In this document: positions 15,993 to 25,531 of the stretch, one piece after another
Layout of the letters: every line of letters starts with the position of its first letter
Position numbering within the stretch: the first letter of the stretch is position 1
Assembly (NCBI GenBank): GCA_020636495.1
Contig: JACJXQ010000008.1
Coordinates: 496,001-560,000, forward strand
Length of the DNA: 64,000 bases
Source of the DNA: Chitinophagales bacterium
Lineage (GTDB): Bacteria; Bacteroidota; Bacteroidia; Chitinophagales; Chitinophagaceae
Reading direction: 5' to 3'
Notes under the pieces: generated by a model
The model's database searches: none
What the model was told of the DNA's origin: nothing
The model's input: the letters and a program-made list of their open reading frames with translations, nothing else
Made by a program: the position numbers and the translations under genes

Positions 15993-17099
15993 ATGAAACG
16001 CTCGGTTATATTACTACTCACAACGATCATCCTGGCTTCTTGCGGTGGCGAAGAAAAACAAGCTGAAAATAAAGCTGCCAAGTTGGATAAATTAAAGAAA
16101 GAACGTGCTGCTCTTGATGACAAGATCAGCAAACTGGAAGCAGAAGTGCTGAAAGATAATCCCGGACAGGCTACACCGGTAACAGCTATGGTATTGCAGC
16201 CAACCAGGTTCAACGCATATGTTGAAGTACAGGCAAGTGTTAGCGGCGATGAGAACGTGAACGTTACACCGCAGGCGCCGGGTGTAGTAAGGTCGGTGAA
16301 TGTACGCTCAGGCCAGCACGTGAGCAGGGGCCAGGTAATGGCTACACTGGATGCTGCTGCTGTTGAGCAACAAATAAAAGCGCAGGAAGCGCAACTGACA
16401 CTGGTAAAACAAGTGTACGAAAAGCAGCAAAAGCTGTGGGCGCAGAATATCGGTTCTGAAGTTCAGTTGCTGACAGCTAAGGCCAACTACGAAAGCACGC
16501 AGAAGCAATACGAAGCGCTGCAGGCACAAAGGAGTATGTACACCATTACTTCGCCTATCAACGGTACTGTTGATGCGGTGAATGTAAAGGTAGGTGACGC
16601 TACTGCTCCGGGTGCTATGGGCATACGCGTGGTAAGCTTCGACAAACTGAAAGTGGTAAGCGCATTGGGTGAAAGCTATATAGGCAAAGTGAAGCAAGGT
16701 GACAGGGTAAAGCTGATATTCACCGAGACAGGTGATACTATCGATACCAAGCTGAGCTATGTAGCCCGTTCGGTAGACCCGGTATCGCGCGCATTCAACG
16801 TAGAGGTATGGCTGGGTACCAATAAGAATATCAGCCCGAACATGTCTTGTAAAATGCAGATCGTAAGCTACGCGAATGACAAAGCATTGACCGTGCCTAT
16901 ATCTGCTGTGCAGGTGCTGCCTGAAGGCCACTCGGTATTTGTTGTGAAAGATGGTAAAGCAAAAAGCGTAGAAGTGAAACTGGGAGAAACATCTAACGGG
17001 CAGGTGGAGATAACTGGTGGCCTGAGTGCAGGCGACCAGGTGATAACAGAAGGCCAGAGCGAAATAACATCAGGCGACCCTGTTGCTGTTGAAAAATAA
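15993..17099 (+). CDS. RND efflux periplasmic adaptor lipoprotein
   Basis: A 368-residue membrane fusion protein. A lipoprotein signal ends in LASC (Cys16), followed by a coiled coil near residues 25-50. The lipoyl half-motifs flank an alpha-hairpin: VRSGQHVSRGQVMATLD near residue 105 and PINGTVDAVNVKVGDA near 190. The beta-barrel and membrane-proximal domains follow. It would bridge the inner-membrane pump and the TolC-like channel. The order regulator-OMF-adaptor-pump is typical of Bacteroidota efflux operons. Confidence 0.92.
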   Translation: MKRSVILLLTTIILASCGGEEKQAENKAAKLDKLKKERAALDDKISKLEAEVLKDNPGQATPVTAMVLQPTRFNAYVEVQASVSGDENVNVTPQAPGVVRSVNVRSGQHVSRGQVMATLDAAAVEQQIKAQEAQLTLVKQVYEKQQKLWAQNIGSEVQLLTAKANYESTQKQYEALQAQRSMYTITSPINGTVDAVNVKVGDATAPGAMGIRVVSFDKLKVVSALGESYIGKVKQGDRVKLIFTETGDTIDTKLSYVARSVDPVSRAFNVEVWLGTNKNISPNMSCKMQIVSYANDKALTVPISAVQVLPEGHSVFVVKDGKAKSVEVKLGETSNGQVEITGGLSAGDQVITEGQSEITSGDPVAVEK

Positions 17100-17136
17100 A
17101 AACTACACTACAAAGATTATCTGAAAATAGTAATCA

Positions 17137-20100
17137 ATGAAAGATTCATTCAAAGAGTTTAAACCATCCAGTTGGGCGATCAATAATCGCACGGCTGTAT
17201 ACATACTCACGATCATCATAACGCTGGCGGGCCTGATGACCTACAACAGCCTGCCTAAAGAGCAGTTCCCGGAGATCAAGATCCCGCAGATAATCGTGCA
17301 GACCGTTTATCCCGGTACTTCTCCGGAAAATATGGAGAACATCGTAACCAAACCTATTGAAAAAGAAGTAAAGGGTTTGTCTGGTGTGAAGAAAGTAACC
17401 AGTAACTCATTCCAGGATTACTCGGTGGTGATTGTTGAGTTCAATACAGATGTTAAGATAGATAAGGCAAAGCAGGATGTAAAAGACGCGGTGGACAAAG
17501 CGCGTACGGACCTGCCGCAGAACCTGCCCAACGAGCCCGAGGTGAAAGATATAGACCTTTCAGAACTGCCGATATTGTATGTGAACATATCGGGCGATTA
17601 TGACCTGAAAAGGCTTAAAGAATACGCTGATGATATACAGGACAGGATAGAAGAACTGAAAGAGGTGAAGGAAGCGCAGATGGTAGGTGCGCTGGAGCGT
17701 GAGATACAGATCAATGTAGATATGTATAAAATGGCTGCCGCAGGTTTCACCTTTGGTGACATAGAGAATGCTGTAGCTTACGAGAATATTTCGTCTACAC
17801 CGGGCCTGGTATCTATGAACAACCAGAAGCGCATCCTGACCATCCGTAACGAGTTCAAAAATGCTGAGCAGATCGGCAACCTGATCATTAAGAACCAGTA
17901 TGGCCGTGCGCTGTACCTGAGAGATATCGCGGATGTAAAAGACTCTTTCGAAGAGCAGGAGAGTTATGCCCGCCTGGATGGTAACAACGTAATTACACTG
18001 AACGTCATCAAAGCGAAGGGCGAGAACCTGATAGCAGCCTCAGAGAATATTGAGCAGGTGATAGAGGAGATGAAAGAAACTGAGTTGCCGAAAGACCTGA
18101 AAATAGTCATCACGGGCGACCAGTCGGAGAAAACAAGTAATACACTGCATGAACTGATCAATACCATCATCATCGGTTTCATACTGGTGACCATCATATT
18201 GATGTTCTTCATGGGTGTGACCAACGCGTTGTTCGTAGCCATGGCTATGCCTTTGTCTTGTGCTATTGCCTTCCTGGTAATGCCGGGGTTAGACATCACG
18301 CTGAATATGATCGTGCTGTTCTCCTTCCTGCTGGCGGTGGGTATAGTCGTTGATGATGCCATTGTGGTGATAGAGAACACGCACCGGATATTTGATAATG
18401 GTAAGGTGCCGATAGAAAAGGCCGCGAAGACGGCGACGGGTGAGATATTCCTGCCCGTACTAACCGGTACTATTACAACGCTTATGCCATTCATTCCGCT
18501 GGCATTCTGGAAAGGGGTGATCGGGGAGTTCATGTTCTTTCTGCCGGTAACGCTGATAATTACACTGTTGGCCTCATTGTTCGTGGCCTACATCATCAAC
18601 CCGGTATTTGCGGTTAGCTTCATGAAGCCGGAAGATCATAACAACACGGAAAAGCCACGCTTCAGAAAGTCTGACAGGGTAGTTGCCGTAATATTCGGCG
18701 CAATAGCATTGCTCAGCTACCTGGGTGGAGGAGTAGGTATGGGTAACTTCATTATCTTCTTATACCTGTTCGTTTTGCTGGAGAAATTCGTTTTCTCAAA
18801 ATGGATAAAGGCTTTCCAGACAAAACTGTGGCCGTCATTCAAAGAGTGGTACACCAAGTGGTTGATACGTGCATTGAATCATCCGGGTAAAACGATGCTT
18901 ATTGCAGTAGGTATCATGATACTGTCAATAGTGATAATGATGGTACGCCCACCGAAGGTTGTATTCTTCCCGAGTGCCGACCCGAACTTTGCTTATGTGT
19001 ACCTGAATATGCCGGTAGGTACAGATCAGGCTTACACTAACGAAGTGTTGGAGAAATTGGAAAAACGTGTGACCGATGCACTGGATATAGATTACAAATC
19101 AGGTAAGACCAACCCTGTTGTAAAATCGGTGATAGCGAATGTGACCGTAGGTGCAGTAGACCCGAACAGTGGAGAGGTAGGTAACTTCCCGAACAAGGGA
19201 CGTATCACAGTTGCCTTTGTAGAATTTGCTGACAGGCACGGAGTGTCTACGGCAGAATACCTGGACAAGATACGTAGCGCTGTGAAAGGTGTACCGGGTG
19301 CGGTAGTAACAGTAGATAAGGAACAAGGTGGTCCGCCATTGCCTAAGCCTATCGTGGTTGATATCGTTGGTGATGACCTGGATTCGCTGATAGCAACATC
19401 CGAGCGGTTGAAAAAATACCTGGATGATAAACGTATAGCAGGTGTAGAAGAACTGCGTAGCGACTTCCAGGCTAATAAACCGGAGATCGTGTTCGACCTG
19501 GATCGTGAGCGCATGAACAAAGAAGGTATCATGACCGGGCAGATAGTGGGTGCATTGCGTACAGCAGTGTTCGGTAAAGAGATATCACGTTTCCGTGATG
19601 CAAATGATGATTATCCTATTACATTAAGGGTAAGGAAAGACCAGCGCGAGAATATTGACGCGGTGAAAAACATGCCGATGCTGTTCCGCGATATGGGTAT
19701 GGGTGGTGTCATCCGCCAGGTGCCTATCAGTTCATTTGCCGATATCAAGTATGGTAAAACATATGGTGGTATCAAACGTAAAGACTTGAAACGTATTATC
19801 TCATTACAGTCTAACGTACTGACAGGTTATAATGCTAACGAAGTGGTGGCTGCCATAGGTCGTGAAGTGGCTAACTTCAAAGCACCGGTTGGTATTACCA
19901 TAACTATGGGCGGCCAGCAGGAAGATCAGGCCGAAACGATGGGCTTCCTTGGTGGTGCTATGATGGTATCTATAGGTTTGATATTCCTGCTGCTCATCAT
20001 GCAGTTCAACTCACTGAGCAGAACGGTTATTATCATGACAGAGATCCTCTTCAGTATATTCGGTGTGTTCCTGGGTGTAGGTATCTTCGGTAACGACTTC

Positions 20101-20535
20101 TCTATCGTAATGAGTGGTATCGGTATCGTAGCGCTGGCAGGAATCGTGGTGAGGAATGGTATATTACTTATAGAGTTTATGGACCTGATGCTGAAAGAAG
20201 GTATGGAGCCTTACAACGCGATAGTAGAAGCAGGACGTACCCGTATGACACCTGTGGTACTGACGGCAACGGCTGCTATACTCGGCCTGATACCATTGGG
20301 TGTGGGCCTGAACATAGACTTTGCGACGCTGTTCTCAGAGCTGAACCCACATATATTCTTCGGTGGCGACAACGTAGCCTTCTGGGGCCCGCTGGCATGG
20401 ACCATGATATATGGCCTGGCATTCGCTACCTTCCTGACACTGATACTGGTACCGGTAATGATGTTGCTGGCCTTCCGTTTCAAAGCTAGGGTGAAGAGGT
20501 GGAGAGAACGTTTCTCTAAATCAATAGAAGATTAA
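17137..20535 (+). CDS. RND family efflux pump inner-membrane subunit
   Basis: A 1132-residue proton-driven pump of the AcrB/MexB superfamily, longer than the usual 1020-1050. Residues 1-40 hold TM1, followed by the porter domain (PGTSPENMENIVTKPIE). TM2-6 begin near 345; the proton-relay aspartates are in GIVVDDAIVVIENTHR (about residues 404-419). A second porter domain and TM8-12 follow, with GIVVRNGILLIEFMD near 1005. Extra hydrophobic helices near residues 520-570 may explain the length. It is the last gene of the TetR operon and is followed by a strong terminator. Substrates cannot be read from sequence. Confidence 0.93.
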   Translation: MKDSFKEFKPSSWAINNRTAVYILTIIITLAGLMTYNSLPKEQFPEIKIPQIIVQTVYPGTSPENMENIVTKPIEKEVKGLSGVKKVTSNSFQDYSVVIVEFNTDVKIDKAKQDVKDAVDKARTDLPQNLPNEPEVKDIDLSELPILYVNISGDYDLKRLKEYADDIQDRIEELKEVKEAQMVGALEREIQINVDMYKMAAAGFTFGDIENAVAYENISSTPGLVSMNNQKRILTIRNEFKNAEQIGNLIIKNQYGRALYLRDIADVKDSFEEQESYARLDGNNVITLNVIKAKGENLIAASENIEQVIEEMKETELPKDLKIVITGDQSEKTSNTLHELINTIIIGFILVTIILMFFMGVTNALFVAMAMPLSCAIAFLVMPGLDITLNMIVLFSFLLAVGIVVDDAIVVIENTHRIFDNGKVPIEKAAKTATGEIFLPVLTGTITTLMPFIPLAFWKGVIGEFMFFLPVTLIITLLASLFVAYIINPVFAVSFMKPEDHNNTEKPRFRKSDRVVAVIFGAIALLSYLGGGVGMGNFIIFLYLFVLLEKFVFSKWIKAFQTKLWPSFKEWYTKWLIRALNHPGKTMLIAVGIMILSIVIMMVRPPKVVFFPSADPNFAYVYLNMPVGTDQAYTNEVLEKLEKRVTDALDIDYKSGKTNPVVKSVIANVTVGAVDPNSGEVGNFPNKGRITVAFVEFADRHGVSTAEYLDKIRSAVKGVPGAVVTVDKEQGGPPLPKPIVVDIVGDDLDSLIATSERLKKYLDDKRIAGVEELRSDFQANKPEIVFDLDRERMNKEGIMTGQIVGALRTAVFGKEISRFRDANDDYPITLRVRKDQRENIDAVKNMPMLFRDMGMGGVIRQVPISSFADIKYGKTYGGIKRKDLKRIISLQSNVLTGYNANEVVAAIGREVANFKAPVGITITMGGQQEDQAETMGFLGGAMMVSIGLIFLLLIMQFNSLSRTVIIMTEILFSIFGVFLGVGIFGNDFSIVMSGIGIVALAGIVVRNGILLIEFMDLMLKEGMEPYNAIVEAGRTRMTPVVLTATAAILGLIPLGVGLNIDFATLFSELNPHIFFGGDNVAFWGPLAWTMIYGLAFATFLTLILVPVMMLLAFRFKARVKRWRERFSKSIED

Positions 20536-20559
20536 AAACACGCATATTCGGACATATAA

Positions 20560-20590
20560 AAACCGCCCTTATTCTTAAGGGCGGTTTCTT
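20560..20590. terminator. Bidirectional intrinsic terminator
   Basis: AAACCGCCCTT (20560-20570) pairs perfectly with AAGGGCGGTTT (20577-20587) around ATTCTT. T-rich tracts on both sides allow termination of the RND operon (+) and of selD (-). Confidence 0.9.
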
Positions 20591-20604
20591 TTTGTGTTAT
20601 TCAT

Positions 20605-21666
20605 TCAGGCTTTTACCTGCACTACTTTTTCTCCTTTCACAGTCATTTTACCTACAGGCTCAATAAAATGATGCAGCTCATGATCAGTCAGTACCTGCTG
20701 CACTTCTGCTACAGCATCAGGTGCCACGGCTATGAGTAATCCACCGTTGGTTTGCGGGTCTGGTAGCAGATTGAACGCCTGCATTACATCCACACCTGCT
20801 TCAAAACCTGTTTTGCTGCTGTAAGCATTCCAGTTGCGGTAGGTTGCATCCGGCACTACCCGGTCCTTCAGGTAATCAGCAGCACCGCATACTATCTGCA
20901 ATTTAGAGTAGTTTATCTCTGCCGATAAAGAACTACCCTCTGCTATCTCTACCAGGTGCCCTAACAGTCCGAACCCTGTAACATCTGTCATCGCATGTAC
21001 ACTTTTTAGCTTGCCTAAAGCTTCCCCTGCTTTGTTCAGGGCGGTCATACTTTCTATCATTTCTGCCCGCTGTTTCTCGGTTATCAGTCCCCGCTTTTGT
21101 GCGGTGGATAATATGCCTACACCCAAGGGTTTGGTCATAAACAGTATATCACCTTCCTGTGCGGTATTGTTTCTTTTCAGGTTATCAATATTAGCAAGAC
21201 CATTCACTGCAAGCCCGAAAAAAGGTTCTGCGGCATCAATGCTATGCCCGCCTGCAAGTGGTATGCCAGCTTCTTTGCATACAGCCCTGCTGCCTTCAAT
21301 TACTTTCTGTGCCAGGTCTGCAGGAAGTTTGTCTACCGGCCATCCTAATATGGCGATAGCCAGTATTGGTTTACCGCCCATGGCATACACATCGCTTATA
21401 GCATTGGCAGAAGCTATCCGCCCGAAGTCATAGGCATCATCTACTATGGGAGTAAAAAAATCCGTTGTGCTGATAAGTGCAGTGCCGTCACCCAGATCGT
21501 AGGCACAGGCATCGTCTTTGCTGCTGTTGCCTATCAGTAATTTGTCATTATCTGGTTGTATGGTATTGCTTTTCAGTATCTCTTCCAGTATGGCGGGGGC
21601 TATCTTGCAGCCGCATCCCGCTCCGTGTGCATATTGGGTTAATCTGATTTGCTCAGCTCCTTCCAT
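20605..21666 (-). CDS. selD: Selenide, water dikinase (selenophosphate synthetase)
   Basis: A 353-residue enzyme that makes selenophosphate from selenide and ATP. The active-site loop HGAGCGCKIAP carries Cys18 and Lys21, the positions of the catalytic residues in the E. coli enzyme, so it is the cysteine form and not a selenoprotein. The AIRS fold follows, with TTDFFTPIVDD, AGGHSID and DVTGFGLLGH. Its start lies 28 bases inside the end of mnmH, so the two genes are translationally linked. No selA, selB or tRNA-Sec is in the window, so the selenium user here is tRNA 2-selenouridine. Confidence 0.95.
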   Translation of the reverse strand: MEGAEQIRLTQYAHGAGCGCKIAPAILEEILKSNTIQPDNDKLLIGNSSKDDACAYDLGDGTALISTTDFFTPIVDDAYDFGRIASANAISDVYAMGGKPILAIAILGWPVDKLPADLAQKVIEGSRAVCKEAGIPLAGGHSIDAAEPFFGLAVNGLANIDNLKRNNTAQEGDILFMTKPLGVGILSTAQKRGLITEKQRAEMIESMTALNKAGEALGKLKSVHAMTDVTGFGLLGHLVEIAEGSSLSAEINYSKLQIVCGAADYLKDRVVPDATYRNWNAYSSKTGFEAGVDVMQAFNLLPDPQTNGGLLIAVAPDAVAEVQQVLTDHELHHFIEPVGKMTVKGEKVVQVKA

Positions 21667-22697
21667 CTTAATAATATGTTTGTATTCAGTTCTGCATTCA
21701 CTTCATTGCTTTGTATCTGCCCTATCTCCACATCAGGGTTATTCCTTTTCTCCAGTGCCTTTTTATAATGCTTGTCATAGTATTTCAGCAATATCCTGAA
21801 CGCCCCGGTAATGTCATTATCTTCCAGGCATTGCTGAGTTGTTTTGGTTTCCAGCCCTCCCAGCCTTTTCTGTATCCGCGACACGGCACCCAGCAGTTGC
21901 TCTTTATCCAGTTGCCCGTACTCTGCTGCAATATGTTTCAGCCTTTCTTCAAAAGGAATATCTAAAAAGTATACAGGCGAGTTCCGCATCGTTTTCCAGA
22001 ATGCAGGTGGTATATTGATATTGCCTATGCGCTGGCTTTCATCTTCCATCCATATAGGGTTATCGGTAGTAGCTTTTGTTTGAGCAAGCTCTTCAGCCAG
22101 CAGGTTTTCAAACATTTCCTGTTTGGGTTGCGGCACACCTGCTATTGCACCAAAAGCAGAGCCCTTATGTTTAGCCAGGTCTTCCAGGTCTATTACGATA
22201 TGTCCTTTTTGTGCCAGCTCATTCAGTACCGGTGTTTTTCCCGAGCCGGTATAGCCTCCTATGATATGAATAGGATGATCCTGCTCAAATTGCCGGTGCA
22301 CCCATTTACGGTACGACTTATATCCGCCCACAAGGGTAGACACGTTGAAACCATACAGGTCCAACAGCCAGGCAACACCTGCGCTGCGCATGCCGCCCCG
22401 CCAGCAGTGTACAATTATTCTTTTGTCGTTTCGGCCTTTCAGCAACTCCTCTACTTCTTCTACCATCCTGCGCATCTTCACGCCAAAGTAGTCCAGTCCT
22501 ACCTTTACGGCTACTTCCCTGCTTTGTTGCTTATAAGCAGTACCTACTACTTTCCGCTCCTCATCTGTAAATAACGGCAGGCTGAGCGCACCTGGTATAT
22601 GCGCATGTGTATACTCGCCCGGACTGCGTACGTCAAATACAGGAACTTCCGCCCGTTGCGTCAAAAAATCACTTATGTTTATTTTCTGAATGGCCAT
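21639..22697 (-). CDS. mnmH: tRNA 2-selenouridine synthase
   Basis: A 352-residue enzyme (also SelU/YbbB) that replaces sulfur by selenium in 2-thiouridine at the wobble position of some tRNAs, using selenophosphate. The N-terminal rhodanese domain has VFDVRSPGEYTHAHIPGA and the catalytic HCWRGGMRS loop with Cys98. The C-terminal P-loop domain starts with GGYTGSGKT (residues 147-155). Length and both domains are standard. It is first in a two-gene operon with selD, its donor enzyme, with overlapping coding regions. Confidence 0.95.
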   Translation of the reverse strand: MAIQKINISDFLTQRAEVPVFDVRSPGEYTHAHIPGALSLPLFTDEERKVVGTAYKQQSREVAVKVGLDYFGVKMRRMVEEVEELLKGRNDKRIIVHCWRGGMRSAGVAWLLDLYGFNVSTLVGGYKSYRKWVHRQFEQDHPIHIIGGYTGSGKTPVLNELAQKGHIVIDLEDLAKHKGSAFGAIAGVPQPKQEMFENLLAEELAQTKATTDNPIWMEDESQRIGNINIPPAFWKTMRNSPVYFLDIPFEERLKHIAAEYGQLDKEQLLGAVSRIQKRLGGLETKTTQQCLEDNDITGAFRILLKYYDKHYKKALEKRNNPDVEIGQIQSNEVNAELNTNILLRWKELSKSD

Positions 22698-22755
22698 TTC
22701 TCAGCGGAAAGATAGCAAATAGAAATATGCCTTGTACACGATCAGGGGCAGACGA

Positions 22756-23349
22756 TTACATATTCGCCGCAATAACACTGTCTACAATAGCATTGGATAT
22801 AAGGTTGCCTTTGTATATCAGCGAATCGCCTTTAAATATCATGTCTGACCAGAACGTTGGTACATCAAAATACCCCGCATCATGCATTTCCTTGGCAAAA
22901 GCTTTTGAGTTTTTCCCCACCTTATGACCGTAACGGTCATTTTTCAGCACATACACATCCCGGTCAAAGTTTTTTACCTGCTTTTTTACAGTTTTGTATT
23001 CGTATGAGTTGGATATCAGGAACATCTGTATGTCCTCTTTTTGTTCCTGTGTTTTTATGATATTGTTGTAATAAAATAGCGGTTTACAGTTCTCACCACT
23101 ACAGTAGGGCACCCAATGGTGCAGCCAGGTATAAGTATGTTCAAGGATTGAAGCGCACACATCCTTTGCGGTTATCTCTACCAGGTAATGGCCATTGCTG
23201 TCAGGAATGTATGGATCTCCAAACTGTCTTAATTCCGCCCTTTGTTCATCTTTCAGGTAGTAATAGTCTGTATCATTTATAGCGATATAGAAGTTGAAAC
23301 AGGAACTCAGGCAAACAGTAATAAACAATAAAGAAGCATACTTTTTCAT
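22756..23349 (-). CDS. Lipoprotein of unknown function
   Basis: I do not recognise this 197-residue protein. It has a lipoprotein signal (MKKYASLLFITVCLSSC, Cys17), so it is exported and lipid-anchored. Two later cysteines occur in a CSGENC segment near residue 84. It is rich in Tyr and Lys, with no catalytic motif that I can name. It lies between mnmH and the cyclase array on the same strand, 58 bases before mnmH, but nothing ties it to either function. Confidence 0.65.
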   Translation of the reverse strand: MKKYASLLFITVCLSSCFNFYIAINDTDYYYLKDEQRAELRQFGDPYIPDSNGHYLVEITAKDVCASILEHTYTWLHHWVPYCSGENCKPLFYYNNIIKTQEQKEDIQMFLISNSYEYKTVKKQVKNFDRDVYVLKNDRYGHKVGKNSKAFAKEMHDAGYFDVPTFWSDMIFKGDSLIYKGNLISNAIVDSVIAANM

Positions 23350-23428
23350 TTGTATATGGTATCAGGTACTACAAGGTATTAATTGGCAAAAGACTTATCG
23401 GTAAGTATATACTTTTTTAACTTAACTT

Positions 23429-25363
23429 TTAGCTCTCTACGAAATACATTTCCAGCATGCCTTTGCCCTTCGCTTCCAGTTCACCACGGTAGGTGCAATC
23501 AATTTTGTCTTTAACCAGTTCATAAGTTGTATGCGAGATGTTTATTTTGCCCGGTTCACTGTTTTGCTCCATACGTGCGGCGGTATTCACCGTATCACCC
23601 CATATGTCATACGCAAACTTCTTGATGCCTACTATACCGGCCACTACTTCTCCGCTGTGTATGCCAATACGTATCTCAAAGGTCCTGTCGCCAAGCTGTT
23701 CACGGCGTTGCACCATAAATGCCAGTATGTCTTTTGCTGCGCGTACCACTTTCTCCGCATGCCTGCTATCGGCCACCGGTAGGCCACAAACTGCCAGGTA
23801 TGCGTCGCCGATGGTTTTTATTTTCTCTATGCCGTAGCGCTCCATAATGTCATCAAATGCCTTGAAGCAGTTGTGCAGTTCCTCCACCAGTGCTTTTGAC
23901 CCCATACGTGCACCCGCCTGTGTAAAGGCTACAAAGTCAGTAAAAATGACTGTCACATGATCGAACTGGTGGGCTGTAGTGGCACCACGTTGTTTCAGTT
24001 CTTCAGTTACTTCTTCAGGCAGAATATTATGCAGCAGGCTTTCCGATTTCTTTTTCTCGGCATTAAGCTTTTTGTTGTTGCGATAGATGTATATACTGAA
24101 GAAAAGGAGCAACACCGCGATACCGATACCTGAATAGGTAAATGTTTTCTGGCGCTGTAGTTTCAATTGCGAAATGTGTTGAGCCTCGGCATTTTTTATA
24201 CTGTCTGCTATCTGTTTTGCATCGTATTGTGCTTTTACTTCCAGCTTGGCTATTTTTTCTGTATTCTCTTTGTTGTAGAGCGAGTCTTTTAAATCAGTGA
24301 ACTGTTTGTATGCTTCCAGCGATTGCTTGTATTGCCTGTTATGACTATAAGCCTTTGATAGTTCACTCTGGCAATACATCATGCCGTCTATCATACCCAG
24401 ATCAGTGTATATATTCAGCGCACGTGTTGTTGCGGATATTGCTTCATTGTCCCTGCCTGTTTGCGTATAGACCATTGCCAGGTTCAGCAGGTTGTCGGCA
24501 ATACCGATGCTGTCTTTGATCTTTTGGCATATGCCCAACGACCGGTTATAATTATCAATAGCCTCACGGTATTTGCCAATCCTGTTATACACAACACCCA
24601 CATTCATATATACCCGCGCTACCGATTTGTCATGGCCTAATTCCTTGTACAAGCCCAACGCTTCATCGAAGAATATTAAAGCAGAATCATACCGCCCCAG
24701 GCTGGAATAACCCATACCCAGGTTGATAAGAGTTACCGCTACCCCGATTTTATTATTCCGTGCTTTGTCAATGGCATAGCCTCTTTTTACGTATTCCAGG
24801 GCCTTCTCAGGGTCACCGGTTTCAAAATATATAGAACCCAGATTCTGCATGACGGCTGTCATGCGTACTGAATCCTGCAACTCAGTATAACATTTCAATG
24901 CCTCGTCAAAACTCTCTCTTGTTTTCACATAATTGCCCTGGAAAAAGTACATAGTTCCAAGAGCATTGTAGCTGTTGGCAATGCCCCGTTTGTCATTCTT
25001 TTCCACGTATATTTTTAAACCTTTCTTAAAGTACTGCTCAGCAGTGTCAAACATTCCCTGCTCATTCAGGTTGATACCTGTTTGATAGTAAGCTGTAGCA
25101 ATACCTATATCCCAGCGCGATCGTTTCGCCAGTGCAAGTGCTTTACGAGCATAAATAAGCCCGCTGTCAGGATTAATGTCGGAAAAAACAAAGGAAAGCT
25201 TGTTGAGTATAGCTACTTTGGTGGTGTCTTCTTTTTGTTGAGAAAGTGCAGTGGAGAGAGAGTCAACCAGTTCCCTGTTCTCTGGTACCTGTGCAAATAT
25301 GCTGTTGCTAACAGGCAAGATCAGCAACAAAAAAATACAGGTAATAATTAAGGTGTTTTTCAT
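23429..25363 (-). CDS. TPR-sensor transmembrane adenylate cyclase (array member 1)
   Basis: A 644-residue class III cyclase. A signal peptide (to about residue 25, ending IFAQ) is followed by tandem TPR repeats to about residue 365, a coiled-coil stretch, and one membrane helix near 407-428. The short HNILPEEVTEELK linker (cyclase-transducer-like) leads to the catalytic domain from about residue 470. Metal-binding Asp476 (FTDF) and Asp520 (TIGD), a Lys in EKIKTIGD, Asp586 in YDIWG, and the Asn/Arg of NTAARM are present. Lys plus Asp indicate ATP as substrate. ATG at 25363 is preferred over an upstream GTG. The TPR part is predicted periplasmic. Confidence 0.9.
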   Translation of the reverse strand: MKNTLIITCIFLLLILPVSNSIFAQVPENRELVDSLSTALSQQKEDTTKVAILNKLSFVFSDINPDSGLIYARKALALAKRSRWDIGIATAYYQTGINLNEQGMFDTAEQYFKKGLKIYVEKNDKRGIANSYNALGTMYFFQGNYVKTRESFDEALKCYTELQDSVRMTAVMQNLGSIYFETGDPEKALEYVKRGYAIDKARNNKIGVAVTLINLGMGYSSLGRYDSALIFFDEALGLYKELGHDKSVARVYMNVGVVYNRIGKYREAIDNYNRSLGICQKIKDSIGIADNLLNLAMVYTQTGRDNEAISATTRALNIYTDLGMIDGMMYCQSELSKAYSHNRQYKQSLEAYKQFTDLKDSLYNKENTEKIAKLEVKAQYDAKQIADSIKNAEAQHISQLKLQRQKTFTYSGIGIAVLLLFFSIYIYRNNKKLNAEKKKSESLLHNILPEEVTEELKQRGATTAHQFDHVTVIFTDFVAFTQAGARMGSKALVEELHNCFKAFDDIMERYGIEKIKTIGDAYLAVCGLPVADSRHAEKVVRAAKDILAFMVQRREQLGDRTFEIRIGIHSGEVVAGIVGIKKFAYDIWGDTVNTAARMEQNSEPGKINISHTTYELVKDKIDCTYRGELEAKGKGMLEMYFVES

Positions 25364-25383
25364 GCTATTGGCAATGAACACCC

Positions 25384-25391
25384 TTAAGATA
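25384..25391 (-). promoter_or_regulatory. Conserved TATCTTAA element upstream of cyclase 1
   Basis: On the minus strand TATCTTAA lies 20 bases before the cyclase start. The same word or a one-base variant precedes three other cyclases in the array. It resembles a degenerate TAnnTTTG element. Confidence 0.45.
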
Positions 25392-25531
25392 TGAAATAAT
25401 AACAGGAATTATATATTTTTTGAATAATATCACGTACCGTATGGCGATAACGCTACGCACAGATGGTAATGAAAGACGTCATTAATTCTGTATGCGTGCT
25501 TTGAAGTCCCCAACATGCAGAGATACAAGTG

